NCBI GenBank assembly: GCA_018401875.1
Contig: JAGYJZ010000007.1
Coordinates: 62,001 to 126,000 of the forward strand
DNA from: Salibacteraceae bacterium
Lineage (GTDB): Bacteria > Bacteroidota > Bacteroidia > Flavobacteriales_G > Salibacteraceae
DNA: 64,000 nt
Direction of reading: 5' to 3'
Every line of letters starts with the position of its first letter. Position 1 is the first letter of the stretch. The position numbers and the translations under genes were made by a program. This document shows positions 44,174 through 54,010 of this stretch, piece by piece. A model generated the notes under the pieces. That model was not told the origin of the DNA, searched no databases, and saw only the letters and a list, made by a program, of their open reading frames with translations.

Positions 44174-45190
44174 ATGCAAGACAAGGAATACAAGAAGAAT
44201 TTTGATTCAACCAATCTGATTTTCTTCCTATTACGTTACCGTAAGCCGCTGATAATCATTTCTCTGATCGCTGCACTTGTGTCTTCAGCAGTGTCGTTCA
44301 TGATTCAAGAGAAGTTTCTGTCCACCGTCATCTTGTTTCCAGCGGCCACCAACTCCATTTCAAAATCGTTGATGGCCCAAGACATGAGTGGTAAGCAAGA
44401 TATAAATGCCTTCGGTGAGGAAGAAGAAGCCGAACAGATGCTTCAGATTTTGAATTCAGACGACATCAGTGGTCGCATTCGCACCAAGTATAATTTGATG
44501 AAGCATTATGGCTTTGACTCAGGTGAGCAATTTGCGTTGACCAATACGGTGAAAGAGTATCAAGACAACGTCACATTCAAACGAACCGAATTTAACTCGG
44601 TGCGCATTGACGTGCTCGACCACAGTAAAGACACCGCGGCTTTAATCGCCAACGATGTGGCGGCATTGCTCGACAGTGTGCGCACGCGTATGCAACACGA
44701 CCGTGCTAAGCAAGGTTTGAAGATCATAGAGAATGAGTATTTCAAAATGCAGACCTACATGAAGGGAATGGAAGATTCATTGACGGCCATTAGAAAACGC
44801 GGCTTAACAGATTTTGAAGTAGAGGTGGAGCAGTTGACTAAAGCCTACTACGATGCTATTGCCAAAGGAAACACGAAGCTCGTTAACGACTTGCAGAAGA
44901 AGTTAGACATCTTTGCTGAATACGGTTCAGCCTACCTTTCGCTCACTGAAAACCTCGAATTTGAGCGCGAGCAACTCGCATTATTGCGCGCTAAATATGA
45001 AGAAACACGTGCTGATGCCAATGAAACATTAACAACGAAATTTATCGTTAACAGTGCATGGCCTGCAGAGAAAAAGGCCTATCCCATTCGTTGGTTGATC
45101 GTGGTGGTATCAACGTTATCTACCTTTTTATTGACGGTGTTGGGCATCATCGCAATTGAAAATTTCAAGAAGTTTAAGACGGAAGAATAG
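44174..45190 (+). CDS. Wzz-type polysaccharide chain-length protein
   Basis: A 338-residue protein of the polysaccharide co-polymerase family. Helix 1 at residues 26-48 (PLIIISLIAALVSSAVSFMI), a long periplasmic domain with coiled-coil helices (YFKMQTYMKGMEDSLTAIRK, AYLSLTENLEFEREQLALLRAK), and helix 2 near 300-322 preceded by the Pro-containing AWPAEKKAYPIRW. No cytoplasmic tyrosine kinase domain follows, as in the Wzz rather than Wzc form. Likely to control chain length together with the next gene. Confidence 0.83.
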   Translation: MQDKEYKKNFDSTNLIFFLLRYRKPLIIISLIAALVSSAVSFMIQEKFLSTVILFPAATNSISKSLMAQDMSGKQDINAFGEEEEAEQMLQILNSDDISGRIRTKYNLMKHYGFDSGEQFALTNTVKEYQDNVTFKRTEFNSVRIDVLDHSKDTAALIANDVAALLDSVRTRMQHDRAKQGLKIIENEYFKMQTYMKGMEDSLTAIRKRGLTDFEVEVEQLTKAYYDAIAKGNTKLVNDLQKKLDIFAEYGSAYLSLTENLEFEREQLALLRAKYEETRADANETLTTKFIVNSAWPAEKKAYPIRWLIVVVSTLSTFLLTVLGIIAIENFKKFKTEE

Positions 45191-45199
45191 CCTTGCACT

Positions 45200-46636
45200 T
45201 TGACTGAAATCCAAAAGATTAGGACACTCTACTTGATTGGTGGAAGCTTTATTTTGCTTTCATCGGTTTTCTTGTATTTCGAGCAGTTTTGGATTTTGCT
45301 GCTCCCGATTGTATTGGCCGTTGTTGGTGTTGCTCTTTTCAGGCTCGATTGGCTTTTTCTGATCATCACGATGTTGACTCCATTGTCTGTAAACATCGAA
45401 GACATCGGAGGCGGATTTGGGCTTCATTTGCCTACTGAACCGCTGATTTTCGGATTGATGTTGGTGTTTTTGATCCGCGTTTTTTACGATAATTACTTCG
45501 ATTCGAAAGTGCTCAGGCACCCATTGACATTGATGATTGGCATTAATTTAGGATGGATTCTCATCACCACATTTACCAGTGAAGATCCGATGGTGTCCGT
45601 CAAATTTTTCCTATCGCGACTGTGGTTCGTTGTTGGATTCTTTTTCGTGGCAACCCAAGTTTTTCGCAACGATCGCAATATCCACCGCTTTATCTGGTTG
45701 TTTACCATTCCGCTGATGGTTGTGGCCATCTACACTATAGTCATGCATTCTACCCATGGTTTTGATCAGAAGTCGGCTCATTGGGTGATGCAACCATTTT
45801 TTAAAGACCACACCAGTTATGGCGCCATCTTGGCCATGTTTTACCCCATCGTGTGGGCGTATTTGTGGAGTAAAAACTTGACGCTGAATTCTAAAATTGT
45901 TATTTCAGTAGTTATGGCGATTCTTACCCTCGCCATCATTTTGTCATATACGCGTGCGGCTTGGGTGAGTCTTGTGGGTGTGTTGGTGCTGTTTATTCTG
46001 GTACAGATTCGCATACGTTGGTGGGTGGTGGCCATGATTGCAGTAATGGCTGTAGGTGCATTTTTCACTTTTCAAGAGCAGGTCTTAATGAAACTCGAGC
46101 AGAACCGTCAAGATTCTTCTGACGACTTGGCCGAGCACGTCAATTCCATTTCAAATGTCGCCACAGACGCGAGCAACTTAGAGCGTATCAACCGTTGGAG
46201 TGCCGCCTTGCGCATGTTTGAAGAACGGCCTGTGTTTGGCTACGGTCCGGGAACATACAAGTTTCACTACGCACCATTTCAGCATTCATCTCAGCTCACG
46301 ATCATCAGCACCAATTTTGGTGACCTCGGCAATGCGCACAGCGAATACTTCGGTCCGTTGGCCGAAATGGGCGTGTTAGGCATGCTCACTTTTTTGATGA
46401 TCATCGCAATGGCCTTGTATAAGTTTATTACGGTTTATTATTCAACCAAGTCGTTGGAGATGAGAATTGTAGTTATGGGCACATTTTTAGGGTTTGTGAC
46501 CTACATCGTGCATGGAGTGCTCAATAATTACTTGGATTTAGATAAGGCAAACGTTCCATTCTGGGGTTTTCTGGCCATTTTAGTTGCCATCGAGCTCTAC
46601 CACAAAGAAAAATCAGAGGAAGCGACAGCTTACTAG
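45200..46636 (+). CDS. O-antigen ligase/polymerase-like membrane protein
   Basis: A 478-residue protein with about twelve membrane helices, TTG start. The large periplasmic loop near residues 290-380 has the O-antigen ligase motif 'R...W..AL..FEERP..GYGPG' (WSAALRMFEERPVFGYGPGT) and a downstream AHSEYFGPLAEMGVLG, the residues implicated in transfer of polysaccharide to its acceptor. It follows the Wzz-like gene by nine bases. Its end overlaps the convergent SpoIIE-type phosphatase by 24 bases. Confidence 0.82.
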   Translation: MTEIQKIRTLYLIGGSFILLSSVFLYFEQFWILLLPIVLAVVGVALFRLDWLFLIITMLTPLSVNIEDIGGGFGLHLPTEPLIFGLMLVFLIRVFYDNYFDSKVLRHPLTLMIGINLGWILITTFTSEDPMVSVKFFLSRLWFVVGFFFVATQVFRNDRNIHRFIWLFTIPLMVVAIYTIVMHSTHGFDQKSAHWVMQPFFKDHTSYGAILAMFYPIVWAYLWSKNLTLNSKIVISVVMAILTLAIILSYTRAAWVSLVGVLVLFILVQIRIRWWVVAMIAVMAVGAFFTFQEQVLMKLEQNRQDSSDDLAEHVNSISNVATDASNLERINRWSAALRMFEERPVFGYGPGTYKFHYAPFQHSSQLTIISTNFGDLGNAHSEYFGPLAEMGVLGMLTFLMIIAMALYKFITVYYSTKSLEMRIVVMGTFLGFVTYIVHGVLNNYLDLDKANVPFWGFLAILVAIELYHKEKSEEATAY

Positions 46637-47839
46637 AGCAACATCATCTGCATAGGGATTTTTTCCTCTGAATTCGTCCAATGCTTCAATCAGTTGCTCA
46701 TTCATTTTTTTCGTTTCATCCATGGTAATCTTCTTAAAAATTTCTTGCATCTTCCCGTCTTGAAATTGTTCCTCGCGGTGGTTGGAAGTTTCGGTAATGC
46801 CATCGGTGTACAGTAGCATCGATGAGTTTTTTGCAATTACCACACTCGTTTTGTTGATGGTCGGAATGGTTTCAAACATTCCCAATCCAACGCAGCCTTG
46901 GCCGAGTTCGGTGATGCGCTTATTTTGGATAAGTTGGGCAGCAGGGTGTGCGGCATTTATGTATTCGAGTACCCGTGTGCGCGAGTTGTATTTCGCGATA
47001 AAGCACGTGATGTAACGATCACCGAAAGCATTGCTCCAAACCACTTCGTTTAAATTGTTCATTACGATTTCGAGGTCGCTTTCCACTTTCAAGTTTGCAC
47101 GCAGATGGGCTTGAAAGTTTGCCATCATCAGGGCCGCTGAGATTCCTTTTCCCGATACGTCAGCCATGCAAATCACTGTTTCCTGATTCGACAACTCAAT
47201 GACGTCATAAAAGTCGCCACCTACTTCAAGGTGTGGTTTATAGAAGGCAGAAATCTGGAGTTTTTTATTATCGGGGAGTTGCTTTGGCAGGAGCATTTCT
47301 TGCATTTGATTGGCCATTCGAAGCTCTTGCATCAACATTTCCTGCTCGAGGTGTTCGCGCTCGAGGCGTTTATTTTCAACAGCAACGGCAGTAATATTTG
47401 CCAGGGTTTGAATAAAACCCAAATGCTTGATGATCGGGCTGGGTGTGCGTGCTTGTTCGTCTAAATCGCCCAAAAGCAAATAAGCCAGTGTTTTTGATTG
47501 GTGATGAATCGGGATTACCACGTCAAAACTGCTACTGGTTCCGTTACGTGCCGTGTTGAGAACAGTAATGTCAGTCACTTTTTTGAGTTCGTGCTCGATG
47601 TTGATCATCAAATCTTCCTTCTTCACATTGTATTGAAGCACCACTTGCCATACATTGTCTTGATTGATGAAAATCACAGCTTTGCCAATGTTTAGCTGGT
47701 TTTTCAGGATGTATTCGAAGAGGATAAAGAGCTGCTCTTCAGGCAGGTTATTATTGATCGCGTTGGTGATTTCTAACAACGTGTTCAGTTTAAAATCTTT
47801 GACAGATCTGCGATTCTCTTTTCCTTGTATTTCTGGCAT
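46613..47839 (-). CDS. SpoIIE/PP2C-type phosphatase with GAF-like sensor region
   Basis: A 408-residue, probably cytosolic serine phosphatase. Residues 15-160 resemble a GAF domain (LLEITNAINNNLPEEQLF, then FVVIPIHHQSKTLAYLLLG). A coiled-coil helix near 162-188 (RLEREHLEQEMLMQELRMAN) leads to the PP2C-SpoIIE domain, with metal-binding motifs VGGDFYDVI, ADVSGKGISAALMM and YTDGITETSNHREEQF. In other bacteria such phosphatases act on anti-sigma-factor antagonists in partner switching. No STAS or anti-sigma kinase gene is adjacent. Single gene. Confidence 0.88.
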   Translation of the reverse strand: MPEIQGKENRRSVKDFKLNTLLEITNAINNNLPEEQLFILFEYILKNQLNIGKAVIFINQDNVWQVVLQYNVKKEDLMINIEHELKKVTDITVLNTARNGTSSSFDVVIPIHHQSKTLAYLLLGDLDEQARTPSPIIKHLGFIQTLANITAVAVENKRLEREHLEQEMLMQELRMANQMQEMLLPKQLPDNKKLQISAFYKPHLEVGGDFYDVIELSNQETVICMADVSGKGISAALMMANFQAHLRANLKVESDLEIVMNNLNEVVWSNAFGDRYITCFIAKYNSRTRVLEYINAAHPAAQLIQNKRITELGQGCVGLGMFETIPTINKTSVVIAKNSSMLLYTDGITETSNHREEQFQDGKMQEIFKKITMDETKKMNEQLIEALDEFRGKNPYADDVALVSCRFL

Positions 47840-47879
47840 GGGTGACGATTACTCGGCTCGACTAAATATAGGAATTAAA

Positions 47880-48791
47880 CTACTGCCTACGCGACAGATT
47901 TGAAATCGTTGCAATTTCCCGCATTTTCATTCTCGCGTCAATGGCAGGACTTCCAAAATAAGTTTGACCGCCAGCCAATGATTTGGCGATGCCAGATTGC
48001 GCATAGATCACCGCGCCTTCGCCAATTTCAAGGTTCGCTGCGCAGCCCACTTGACCCCACATCACCACTTTGTCTTTGATGGTCACGCATCCTGCAATGC
48101 CCACTTGAGCGGCAAGTAAGCATCGCTTGCCGATTACGGTATCGTGCCCGATATGCACTTGATTGTCGAGTTTGCTGCCTTCGCCAATCACGGTGTTTCC
48201 AGTAGAGCCGCGGTCGATGGTGCATCCCGAGCCGATTTCTACCCCGTTTTCGATGATCACTTTACCCACTGAGATGAGTTTGTCGTGCATGTTTTCGCGC
48301 CTTTTAAAGTAGAAGGCATCACTGCCGATCACTGAATTGGCGTGGATAATTACATCGTTTCCAATTTCGCAATGGTCGTAAATCACCACTCCAGGATGAA
48401 CCACACTTCGTGCGCCAATGCTCACGTAATTGCCGATGTGTGCCCCGGGCATCACCCTTGCTGTGCTGTCAATTTGAGCTTGCTCGGGTAACGCAGATGA
48501 AATTTTTTCAAGAAAATACTGCGTCAAAAAATTAAACGCGCGAAAGGGGTCAGGGTGAACGATCAGTGCTTTGCCTGTCGGACACTCCGTTTTTTGATCG
48601 ATGATCACCACAGAAGCGGCCGATGAAAGAGTGGGTTTGTAGTATTTGTGAAAATCCACGAATACAATGTCACCGGCTTCAACCATGTGTATTTCGTTGA
48701 TGCCCGAAGCAGAAATAGAGGCGTCTCCAAGCGCCTCGCCCGAAATCAGTCGCGCAATTTCATCGAGGGAATAAGCCCTGTCTAGTTTCAT
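47880..48791 (-). CDS. LpxD-like acyltransferase (UDP-sugar N-acyltransferase family)
   Basis: A 303-residue protein. The N-terminal 100 residues match the LpxD substrate-binding region (LDEIARLISGEALGD, INEIHMVEAGDIVFVDFHKYY). Then a left-handed beta-helix of hexapeptide repeats (ARVMPGAHIGNYVSIGARS through VTIKDKVVMWGQVG). A conserved His for catalysis is in KLDNQVHIGHDT. This may be LpxD itself or a second copy; the LPS genes lpxA and lpxC-fabZ are 15 kb away near the right edge. The C-terminus lacks the extra helix typical of E. coli LpxD. It follows efp by three bases on the same strand. Confidence 0.82.
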   Translation of the reverse strand: MKLDRAYSLDEIARLISGEALGDASISASGINEIHMVEAGDIVFVDFHKYYKPTLSSAASVVIIDQKTECPTGKALIVHPDPFRAFNFLTQYFLEKISSALPEQAQIDSTARVMPGAHIGNYVSIGARSVVHPGVVIYDHCEIGNDVIIHANSVIGSDAFYFKRRENMHDKLISVGKVIIENGVEIGSGCTIDRGSTGNTVIGEGSKLDNQVHIGHDTVIGKRCLLAAQVGIAGCVTIKDKVVMWGQVGCAANLEIGEGAVIYAQSGIAKSLAGGQTYFGSPAIDARMKMREIATISNLSRRQ

Positions 48792-48793
48792 GT

Positions 48794-49357
48794 TTACTTT
48801 ACGCGTTCAGAGTACGAACCATCGCGGGTATCTACACGAATCATTTCGCCTTCGTTGATGAAAAGAGGTACGCGAATTTCAGCGCCCGTTTCCAATTTAG
48901 CAGGCTTCATGGTGTTGGTGGCGGTATCGCCTTTAATTCCGGGTTCGGTGTAGGTTATTTGGAGGTCAACACGCGCAGGAAGGTCGCAGAATAGAGGTCG
49001 TTCTTCTTCAGCGTGAAATACGATTTCACAATTTTGACCGTCCTTTAAAAATTGATAACCATTGATAAGCTTTTCTTGCAAGAAAATTTGCTCATAGGTT
49101 TCATTGTGCATGAAGTGATAACCTTGATCATCCTTGTACAAAAATTGGTAAGGCCTCCGTTCGATGCGCACCTCTTCAATCTTAGCTCCTGAAGGGAATG
49201 TATGGTCGAGCACCTTGCCTGTGTTAACGCTTTTAATCTTGGTTCTCACAAATGCTGATCCCTTACCCGGTTTAACATGAAGAAATTCGATGATCGTGAA
49301 AAGGTCATGGTTAAACGCGATGGTCATTCCATTTTTAAAGTCTGAAGTTGAAGCCAT
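48794..49357 (-). CDS. efp: translation elongation factor P
   Basis: A 187-residue protein that rescues ribosomes stalled on polyproline. Three beta domains, with the tip loop [12 protein letters not shown] and Lys32 as the residue equivalent to the modified Lys of E. coli. The C-terminal OB domain includes the signature [20 protein letters not shown]. Length is standard. No EpmA or EpmB gene is adjacent, so the modification, if any, is unknown. First gene of a likely operon with the LpxD-like gene. Confidence 0.96.
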   Translation of the reverse strand: MASTSDFKNGMTIAFNHDLFTIIEFLHVKPGKGSAFVRTKIKSVNTGKVLDHTFPSGAKIEEVRIERRPYQFLYKDDQGYHFMHNETYEQIFLQEKLINGYQFLKDGQNCEIVFHAEEERPLFCDLPARVDLQITYTEPGIKGDTATNTMKPAKLETGAEIRVPLFINEGEMIRVDTRDGSYSERVK

Positions 49358-49379
49358 ATTTTCTTGTGTAAATTCTGGG

Positions 49380-49387
49380 CAAATGTA
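49380..49387 (-). promoter_or_regulatory. -7 promoter box for efp
   Basis: CAAATGTA on the plus strand is TACATTTG on the minus strand, 22 bases before the efp ATG. Confidence 0.5.
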
Positions 49388-49487
49388 GTGCGCTGAGCCA
49401 TTTATCCACCTCCGATTCCATCATTTCATATCGATTTGATAAGATTAATATAGAGCTAGATTCGACTAAGTAGTTTTTATTTGTGTT

Positions 49488-50330
49488 ATGAATACGTTGA
49501 CGGTCAATGGTTGGGTGGTCGCAGTCATGATATTGACAAGTGCGTTTTCAACCATGGCTGGCGGTAACAACGAAACAGTCGGTGCTCGCGCTTCATCTCT
49601 CGGTGGCGCTTCGGTAATGTTTGCCGATCAATGGAGCACGAGCAACAACCCCGGTGCACTCGGATTGATCAACCACAATTATGTGGGTGTGGCCTATGAA
49701 AGTCGCTATTTTTTGCCCGAAGCTTCGTTGAAGGCGCTGACGTTTGCCGCCCCGCTTGGTGGTGGTTCGATAGGCATCATCGGGCATTCGTTTGGCTACG
49801 CTTCTTACAACGACAATCGCTTTGGTGTTTCGTATGCACGAAAGCTCAGTGATGTCATCAGCTTGGGTGTACAGTTGAATTATGTGCAGATCAATATTGG
49901 CGATGTGTATGGCAGTCAATCAACCGTAACGGGCGAAATTGGGGTGTTGGTGACTCCCAACGAAAAGGTGGCCATTGGGGTTCATCTCGTCAATCCAACC
50001 CGCGCAAAATTGGCTGATTTCGACAACGAACGCACGCCAACAGTGCTCAAAATCGGGGCACGCTATGCGTTTTCAGATAAGGTGAGCATGGTGGGTCAAG
50101 TGGATAAAGACTTGGATTTGCCGATCAATGGACGCATGGGCGTGGAATACGAACCGGCTGAGCACTTCTGCATGCGCACAGGATTTTCAACGTTGAATAA
50201 TTCATACGCCTTCGGCATTGGATACACATGGCGGGGCATTGTCTTGGATGTGAGCAACCAATGGAGCCAACAATTAGGGTTTGGCGCAACGGCATCCCTC
50301 GCTTATACGTTCGGAAATCGTAAAAAATGA
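49488..50330 (+). CDS. PorV/FadL-like outer-membrane protein
   Basis: A 280-residue protein with signal peptide 1-24. The mature start (GARASSLGGASVMFADQWSTSNNPGAL) is the 'GaR..gmgGa.va..dd....NPA' signature of the PorV/FadL-like superfamily, followed by about twelve strands ending in aromatic residues. Several unrelated T9SS and transport proteins share this fold, so PorV itself is not claimed; the protein is shorter than PorV (about 390). It overlaps the next gene by four bases (ATGA), so the two are translationally coupled. Confidence 0.68.
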   Translation: MNTLTVNGWVVAVMILTSAFSTMAGGNNETVGARASSLGGASVMFADQWSTSNNPGALGLINHNYVGVAYESRYFLPEASLKALTFAAPLGGGSIGIIGHSFGYASYNDNRFGVSYARKLSDVISLGVQLNYVQINIGDVYGSQSTVTGEIGVLVTPNEKVAIGVHLVNPTRAKLADFDNERTPTVLKIGARYAFSDKVSMVGQVDKDLDLPINGRMGVEYEPAEHFCMRTGFSTLNNSYAFGIGYTWRGIVLDVSNQWSQQLGFGATASLAYTFGNRKK

Positions 50331-52423
50331 AACGGCTGATTTGTCTCATGTTGCTGGTTTTGTTGCACGATGTGCTGTTAGCGCAGCGCATCGATGAGGA
50401 TAAGCAAGCGGCCTTGGACCAGATGGTAGAGCTGATTTCTGAAAATTTGGAAGTGGAAAACCTTGATTTCACCACACTGCTCGAAGATCTAAACTATTAC
50501 TACGACCATCCTCTGAACATCAATCGCGCGGAGCGCGATGATTTTCGCAGGTTAATCATTTTGAGTGAGTTTCAAATTGAAGCCATCATTCGTCACCGAG
50601 AATTTACTGGTCGATTTATTTCTAGCTACGAGCTGCAGGGCGTTGAAGGCCTTGATTTGTATGCCATTCAAGCCATTTTACCGTTCATAAAAATTGGCGG
50701 ATTGGGGGATGATCGCACCTTTAGTTGGGAAGCCATCAAGAAGGAGGGAAGCAGCGAAGCTTTTATTCGATATCAGCGCGTGGTGGAACAGATGGAAGGT
50801 TTCAAACCCATCGAAGATTCTGTGTTGGCCGAACGTCCAAATAGTCGTTATCTCGGCACGCCTGAGCGGGTACTGGCGCGATACCGATTTCGATACCTCA
50901 ACAATTTGAGCGTTGGGGTAACCATGGAAAAAGATGCCGGTGAGCAGTTTTTTGGCGCTTCGCAACCCAATGGATTTGACTTTTATTCGGGTCACATTTA
51001 CATCGGAAATCGGGGAATCATCAAGCAAGCCATTGTAGGTGACTACCAAGCTCAATTCGGACAAGGACTCACGTTTTGGTCAGGGTTGGCTTTTGGGAAA
51101 TCAGCTGACGTGGCCAGTGTAAAGCGCAATGCCAGAGAAATTACGCCTTACACCTCAGCCGATGAAAACAATTTTATGCGCGGGGCGGCTACTACTCTCG
51201 AACTGGGCCAAGTGGATGTTACTACATTTTTTAGCTATAAAAATGTGGATGCCAACCTCAGTTCTGGCGACAGCCTCAACGATCAAAGTCAACTCGTGTC
51301 AGAATTTTCATCGTTTCAATTGAGCGGAATACACGGCACCCCCGATCAATTAGACGATAAAGACGCGATTTCTGAAATGAATACTGGCGGTCATGTGCGT
51401 TATAATACCGATGCCTTTCAAATCGGAATAACAGGTGTCTATACCAAGTATGGAGGAAATTTTGCTCCCAATACACAGCTTTACCGCAGCTTTGAACCCG
51501 TTGCCAATGACTTTTTTGTGGCTGGGTTTGATTACCAATTTATTTACCGCAACATCATGGCTTACGGTGAAAATTCGTTGCGTCTTGATGGCGGCACAGC
51601 GAGCCTCAACGGAGCCATTATCAGCCTTGACCAAGGTTTCGATATTTCCATTCTGCATAGAAATTTTAGCGAATCATACAATTCACCGCGCAGCAATGCC
51701 GTAAGCGAGAGCAGCAGAAACACGAATGAAAATGGTTTGTACATGGGATTCGCAGCCAAGTTGGGAAAAGACTGGAAATTTACAGGATATTACGATTTGT
51801 TTACCTTCCCTTGGTTGCGATTTGGTGTGGATGCACCATCATCGGGCGCAGAGTTATTGACGCAACTTGAGTATCGACCGTCAAAACGATTCAAAGCCTA
51901 TGCGCGCTATCGTTTCGAAAATAAACAAGACAATTTTACAATGGAAGAATCGGCTACTTCGGCCATTGGAATGCTCTCTCGACAGTGGTATCGAATCAAT
52001 TGGCAGCTCGAGGTGAGTAAAACGCTGTCGTTGCGCAGCCGTGTTGAATTGGTCTCCGTAGATGAAGCTGATGGAAAGAATGAAAACGGGTGGCTTCTTT
52101 ACCAAGATGTTGTTTGGAAACCATCGTGGCCTGCGCGGTATGAGTTAAAGTTGCGCTACGCGATGTTTGACACCGAAAGCTATACAAGCAGAATTTACGC
52201 CTATGAAAACGATGTATTGTATTCGTTTTCAGTACCGGCATATTACAACCGAGGAAGCAGAGCATACTTGATTTTCAAGTATGACCTCACGCGATGGAGT
52301 AATATCACGGTGCGTTTGGCGCAAACTTATTTTGCCAACCGCGATCAGAACGGCAGTGGGTTGAACGAAATCGATGGTCCTTCGCGCACAGAAGTGAAGG
52401 TTCAGCTATACATGAAGTTTTGA
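50327..52423 (+). CDS. outer-membrane protein with N-terminal helix-hairpin-helix
   Basis: A 698-residue protein with signal peptide 1-19 (LLAQ|RI). Residues 25-120 form a ComEA-like tandem HhH region: HPLNINRAERDDFRRLIIL with a following turn, and RFISSYELQGVEGLDLYAI. In other settings such modules bind double-stranded DNA, but in Bacteroidota this N-terminus is found on a large beta-barrel; the remaining 570 residues look like sixteen or more strands (FQLSGIHG, KFTGYYDLFTFPWLRF, RAYLIFKYDL, TEVKVQLYMKF). It begins inside the end of the PorV/FadL-like gene. Role unproven. Confidence 0.72.
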   Translation: MKRLICLMLLVLLHDVLLAQRIDEDKQAALDQMVELISENLEVENLDFTTLLEDLNYYYDHPLNINRAERDDFRRLIILSEFQIEAIIRHREFTGRFISSYELQGVEGLDLYAIQAILPFIKIGGLGDDRTFSWEAIKKEGSSEAFIRYQRVVEQMEGFKPIEDSVLAERPNSRYLGTPERVLARYRFRYLNNLSVGVTMEKDAGEQFFGASQPNGFDFYSGHIYIGNRGIIKQAIVGDYQAQFGQGLTFWSGLAFGKSADVASVKRNAREITPYTSADENNFMRGAATTLELGQVDVTTFFSYKNVDANLSSGDSLNDQSQLVSEFSSFQLSGIHGTPDQLDDKDAISEMNTGGHVRYNTDAFQIGITGVYTKYGGNFAPNTQLYRSFEPVANDFFVAGFDYQFIYRNIMAYGENSLRLDGGTASLNGAIISLDQGFDISILHRNFSESYNSPRSNAVSESSRNTNENGLYMGFAAKLGKDWKFTGYYDLFTFPWLRFGVDAPSSGAELLTQLEYRPSKRFKAYARYRFENKQDNFTMEESATSAIGMLSRQWYRINWQLEVSKTLSLRSRVELVSVDEADGKNENGWLLYQDVVWKPSWPARYELKLRYAMFDTESYTSRIYAYENDVLYSFSVPAYYNRGSRAYLIFKYDLTRWSNITVRLAQTYFANRDQNGSGLNEIDGPSRTEVKVQLYMKF

Positions 52424-52480
52424 TGTGAATAAGATAAATACTGTAACTGAGAAAAACATTTTTTTGTAAGTATATTGTAT

Positions 52481-52488
52481 TAAATTTG
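52481..52488 (+). promoter_or_regulatory. -7 promoter box upstream of the 71-residue protein
   Basis: TAAATTTG, 70 bases before ATG 52559. Confidence 0.4.
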
Positions 52489-52558
52489 AGCGCTTTAAGA
52501 AAATGGTGTTACCGATTACACGTTCGCTACAGTTGAGTTTTACCCAGAGAAAGAGTAA

Positions 52559-52774
52559 ATGGAAAATATAAATAGTCAAATCATCAAGCGCATTGTTCTT
52601 GTGTATGCTTTACTGGCCACGGTGCTGGTAGGTGAGTTCTGGGTAGAAAATCAAGACGCTACTCCCATTGAATCGAAATTTATATTAGAAAATAAATTAG
52701 CGCCCACCTTTGGGTTGTTTGTTCGAGATTACAACCTCTGGAAGTTTTCTAATGTGAAACTAACGCACCACTAA
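52559..52774 (+). CDS. small single-helix membrane protein
   Basis: A 71-residue protein with one hydrophobic helix (KRIVLVYALLATVLVGEFWV, residues 10-29), followed by a hydrophilic tail with no known motif. It has a possible promoter box upstream and stops 15 bases before the convergent aroA. It may be a true small gene or a chance ORF; the membrane helix and the box tilt me to the first. Confidence 0.4.
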   Translation: MENINSQIIKRIVLVYALLATVLVGEFWVENQDATPIESKFILENKLAPTFGLFVRDYNLWKFSNVKLTHH

Positions 52775-52789
52775 AGGTTTATTTGACGC

Positions 52790-54010
52790 TTAGCGAATTG
52801 GTCGCACATCCACAAATTTCTCCACTTGTTTCCAGAAACCGGGGTAAGACTTGGTGACCACCATCGGATTTTCGATGCGTATTTCACTGAACAATAAGCT
52901 CAACGGAGCTACCGACATTACCATACGATGGTCGTCATACGATTCGAAATAATCGTTGGGTTGAGCTGGAGTAGAGGCGTTTAAGTGCATCGAAAAGCCT
53001 TCAGTTCTCGCATCCACTCCCATTTTAGACAGCTCTTTTTCGATGGCTGCAATCCGGTCAGTTTCTTTCAGTCGCAAGTTGTCGAGACCATGCAGTGTGA
53101 ACGTTTTTTGAAGTCCTGCGGCTGCAAATATGGCCGGTTGAACCAAGTCAGGGTGATTCCTGAAATTCCACTCGTGGTCGGCTTTATCCAACTTTTGTTT
53201 CGTCAGCCTTAATCCGCCTTCTTCAAATGTTGACTTTATTCCGAGTTTTGAAAAGAGTTCTATGGCTGCAATGTCACCTTGGATAGATTCTGGCTGCAGT
53301 TGGTTGAGCAATAAATTGGTGCGGTTGGCCAACGCCCCAAAACTCATCCAAAATGCTGCGGCTGACCAATCGCGTTCGATCACAAAATTGCTCGAACGAT
53401 AGCGACCTGGCTTAACGATAATCTTGTTTTGATCAAACTCAACCTGCGCACCGCATCGCTGCATCAATGTTTGAGTCATGATGATATAGGGACGAGATAA
53501 CGGATCGCCTTCAATGTTGATGACCAATGGTTGGGGCAATGTTGGACCAATCAGCATGAGCGCAGTGATGAATTGACTGCTCACATTGCCGTTCATTTTT
53601 ACTTCACCGCCTGTCAGTCTCCGCCCTTGAATGTGTAACGGTGGAAATCCCTCTTTTTCCAAATAAGTAATGCTCGCTCCGAGTGATCTCAATGCATTGA
53701 CCAAAATATGGATCGGACGTTTTTTCATCCTGTCTGACCCTGTCAGTACTTTTTCACCCGGTTGTGAAGCATAAAGTGCGGTTAAAAATCGCATTGCTGT
53801 TCCTGCTGGACCTACGTCTGTTATAATGTCGTTGTGTTCGAGCGCCTTTTGAAGAACGCGCGTGTCGTCTGCATTGCTGATGTCTTTGATCTCAAAAGAT
53901 TGTTTCGCCAAGGCTTGAATAATCAGCACCCGGTTGCTAATGCTCTTCGACCCCGGAAGGTCAATCGAGTTTTTAAGCGAATGTGTTTTAGCCTTGAGAA
54001 TGTATTTCAT
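52790..54010 (-). CDS. aroA: 3-phosphoshikimate 1-carboxyvinyltransferase
   Basis: A 406-residue shikimate-pathway enzyme that joins shikimate 3-phosphate and PEP. PEP-site motif: DLPGSKSISNRVL (residues 18-30), with Lys22. GPAGTAMRFLTAL near 85-98 is the second PEP/glyphosate loop. DNLRLKETDRIAA near 311-323 and the C-terminal ESYDDHRMVMSVAPL are conserved. Length is normal, a little short of E. coli (427). It overlaps aroB by four bases. Confidence 0.95.
   Translation of the reverse strand: MKYILKAKTHSLKNSIDLPGSKSISNRVLIIQALAKQSFEIKDISNADDTRVLQKALEHNDIITDVGPAGTAMRFLTALYASQPGEKVLTGSDRMKKRPIHILVNALRSLGASITYLEKEGFPPLHIQGRRLTGGEVKMNGNVSSQFITALMLIGPTLPQPLVINIEGDPLSRPYIIMTQTLMQRCGAQVEFDQNKIIVKPGRYRSSNFVIERDWSAAAFWMSFGALANRTNLLLNQLQPESIQGDIAAIELFSKLGIKSTFEEGGLRLTKQKLDKADHEWNFRNHPDLVQPAIFAAAGLQKTFTLHGLDNLRLKETDRIAAIEKELSKMGVDARTEGFSMHLNASTPAQPNDYFESYDDHRMVMSVAPLSLLFSEIRIENPMVVTKSYPGFWKQVEKFVDVRPIR

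Noticed and set aside
46613-47839. Stress-response partner-switching system around the SpoIIE phosphatase
   Set aside because: No STAS-domain antagonist or anti-sigma kinase gene is adjacent; only the phosphatase is present.
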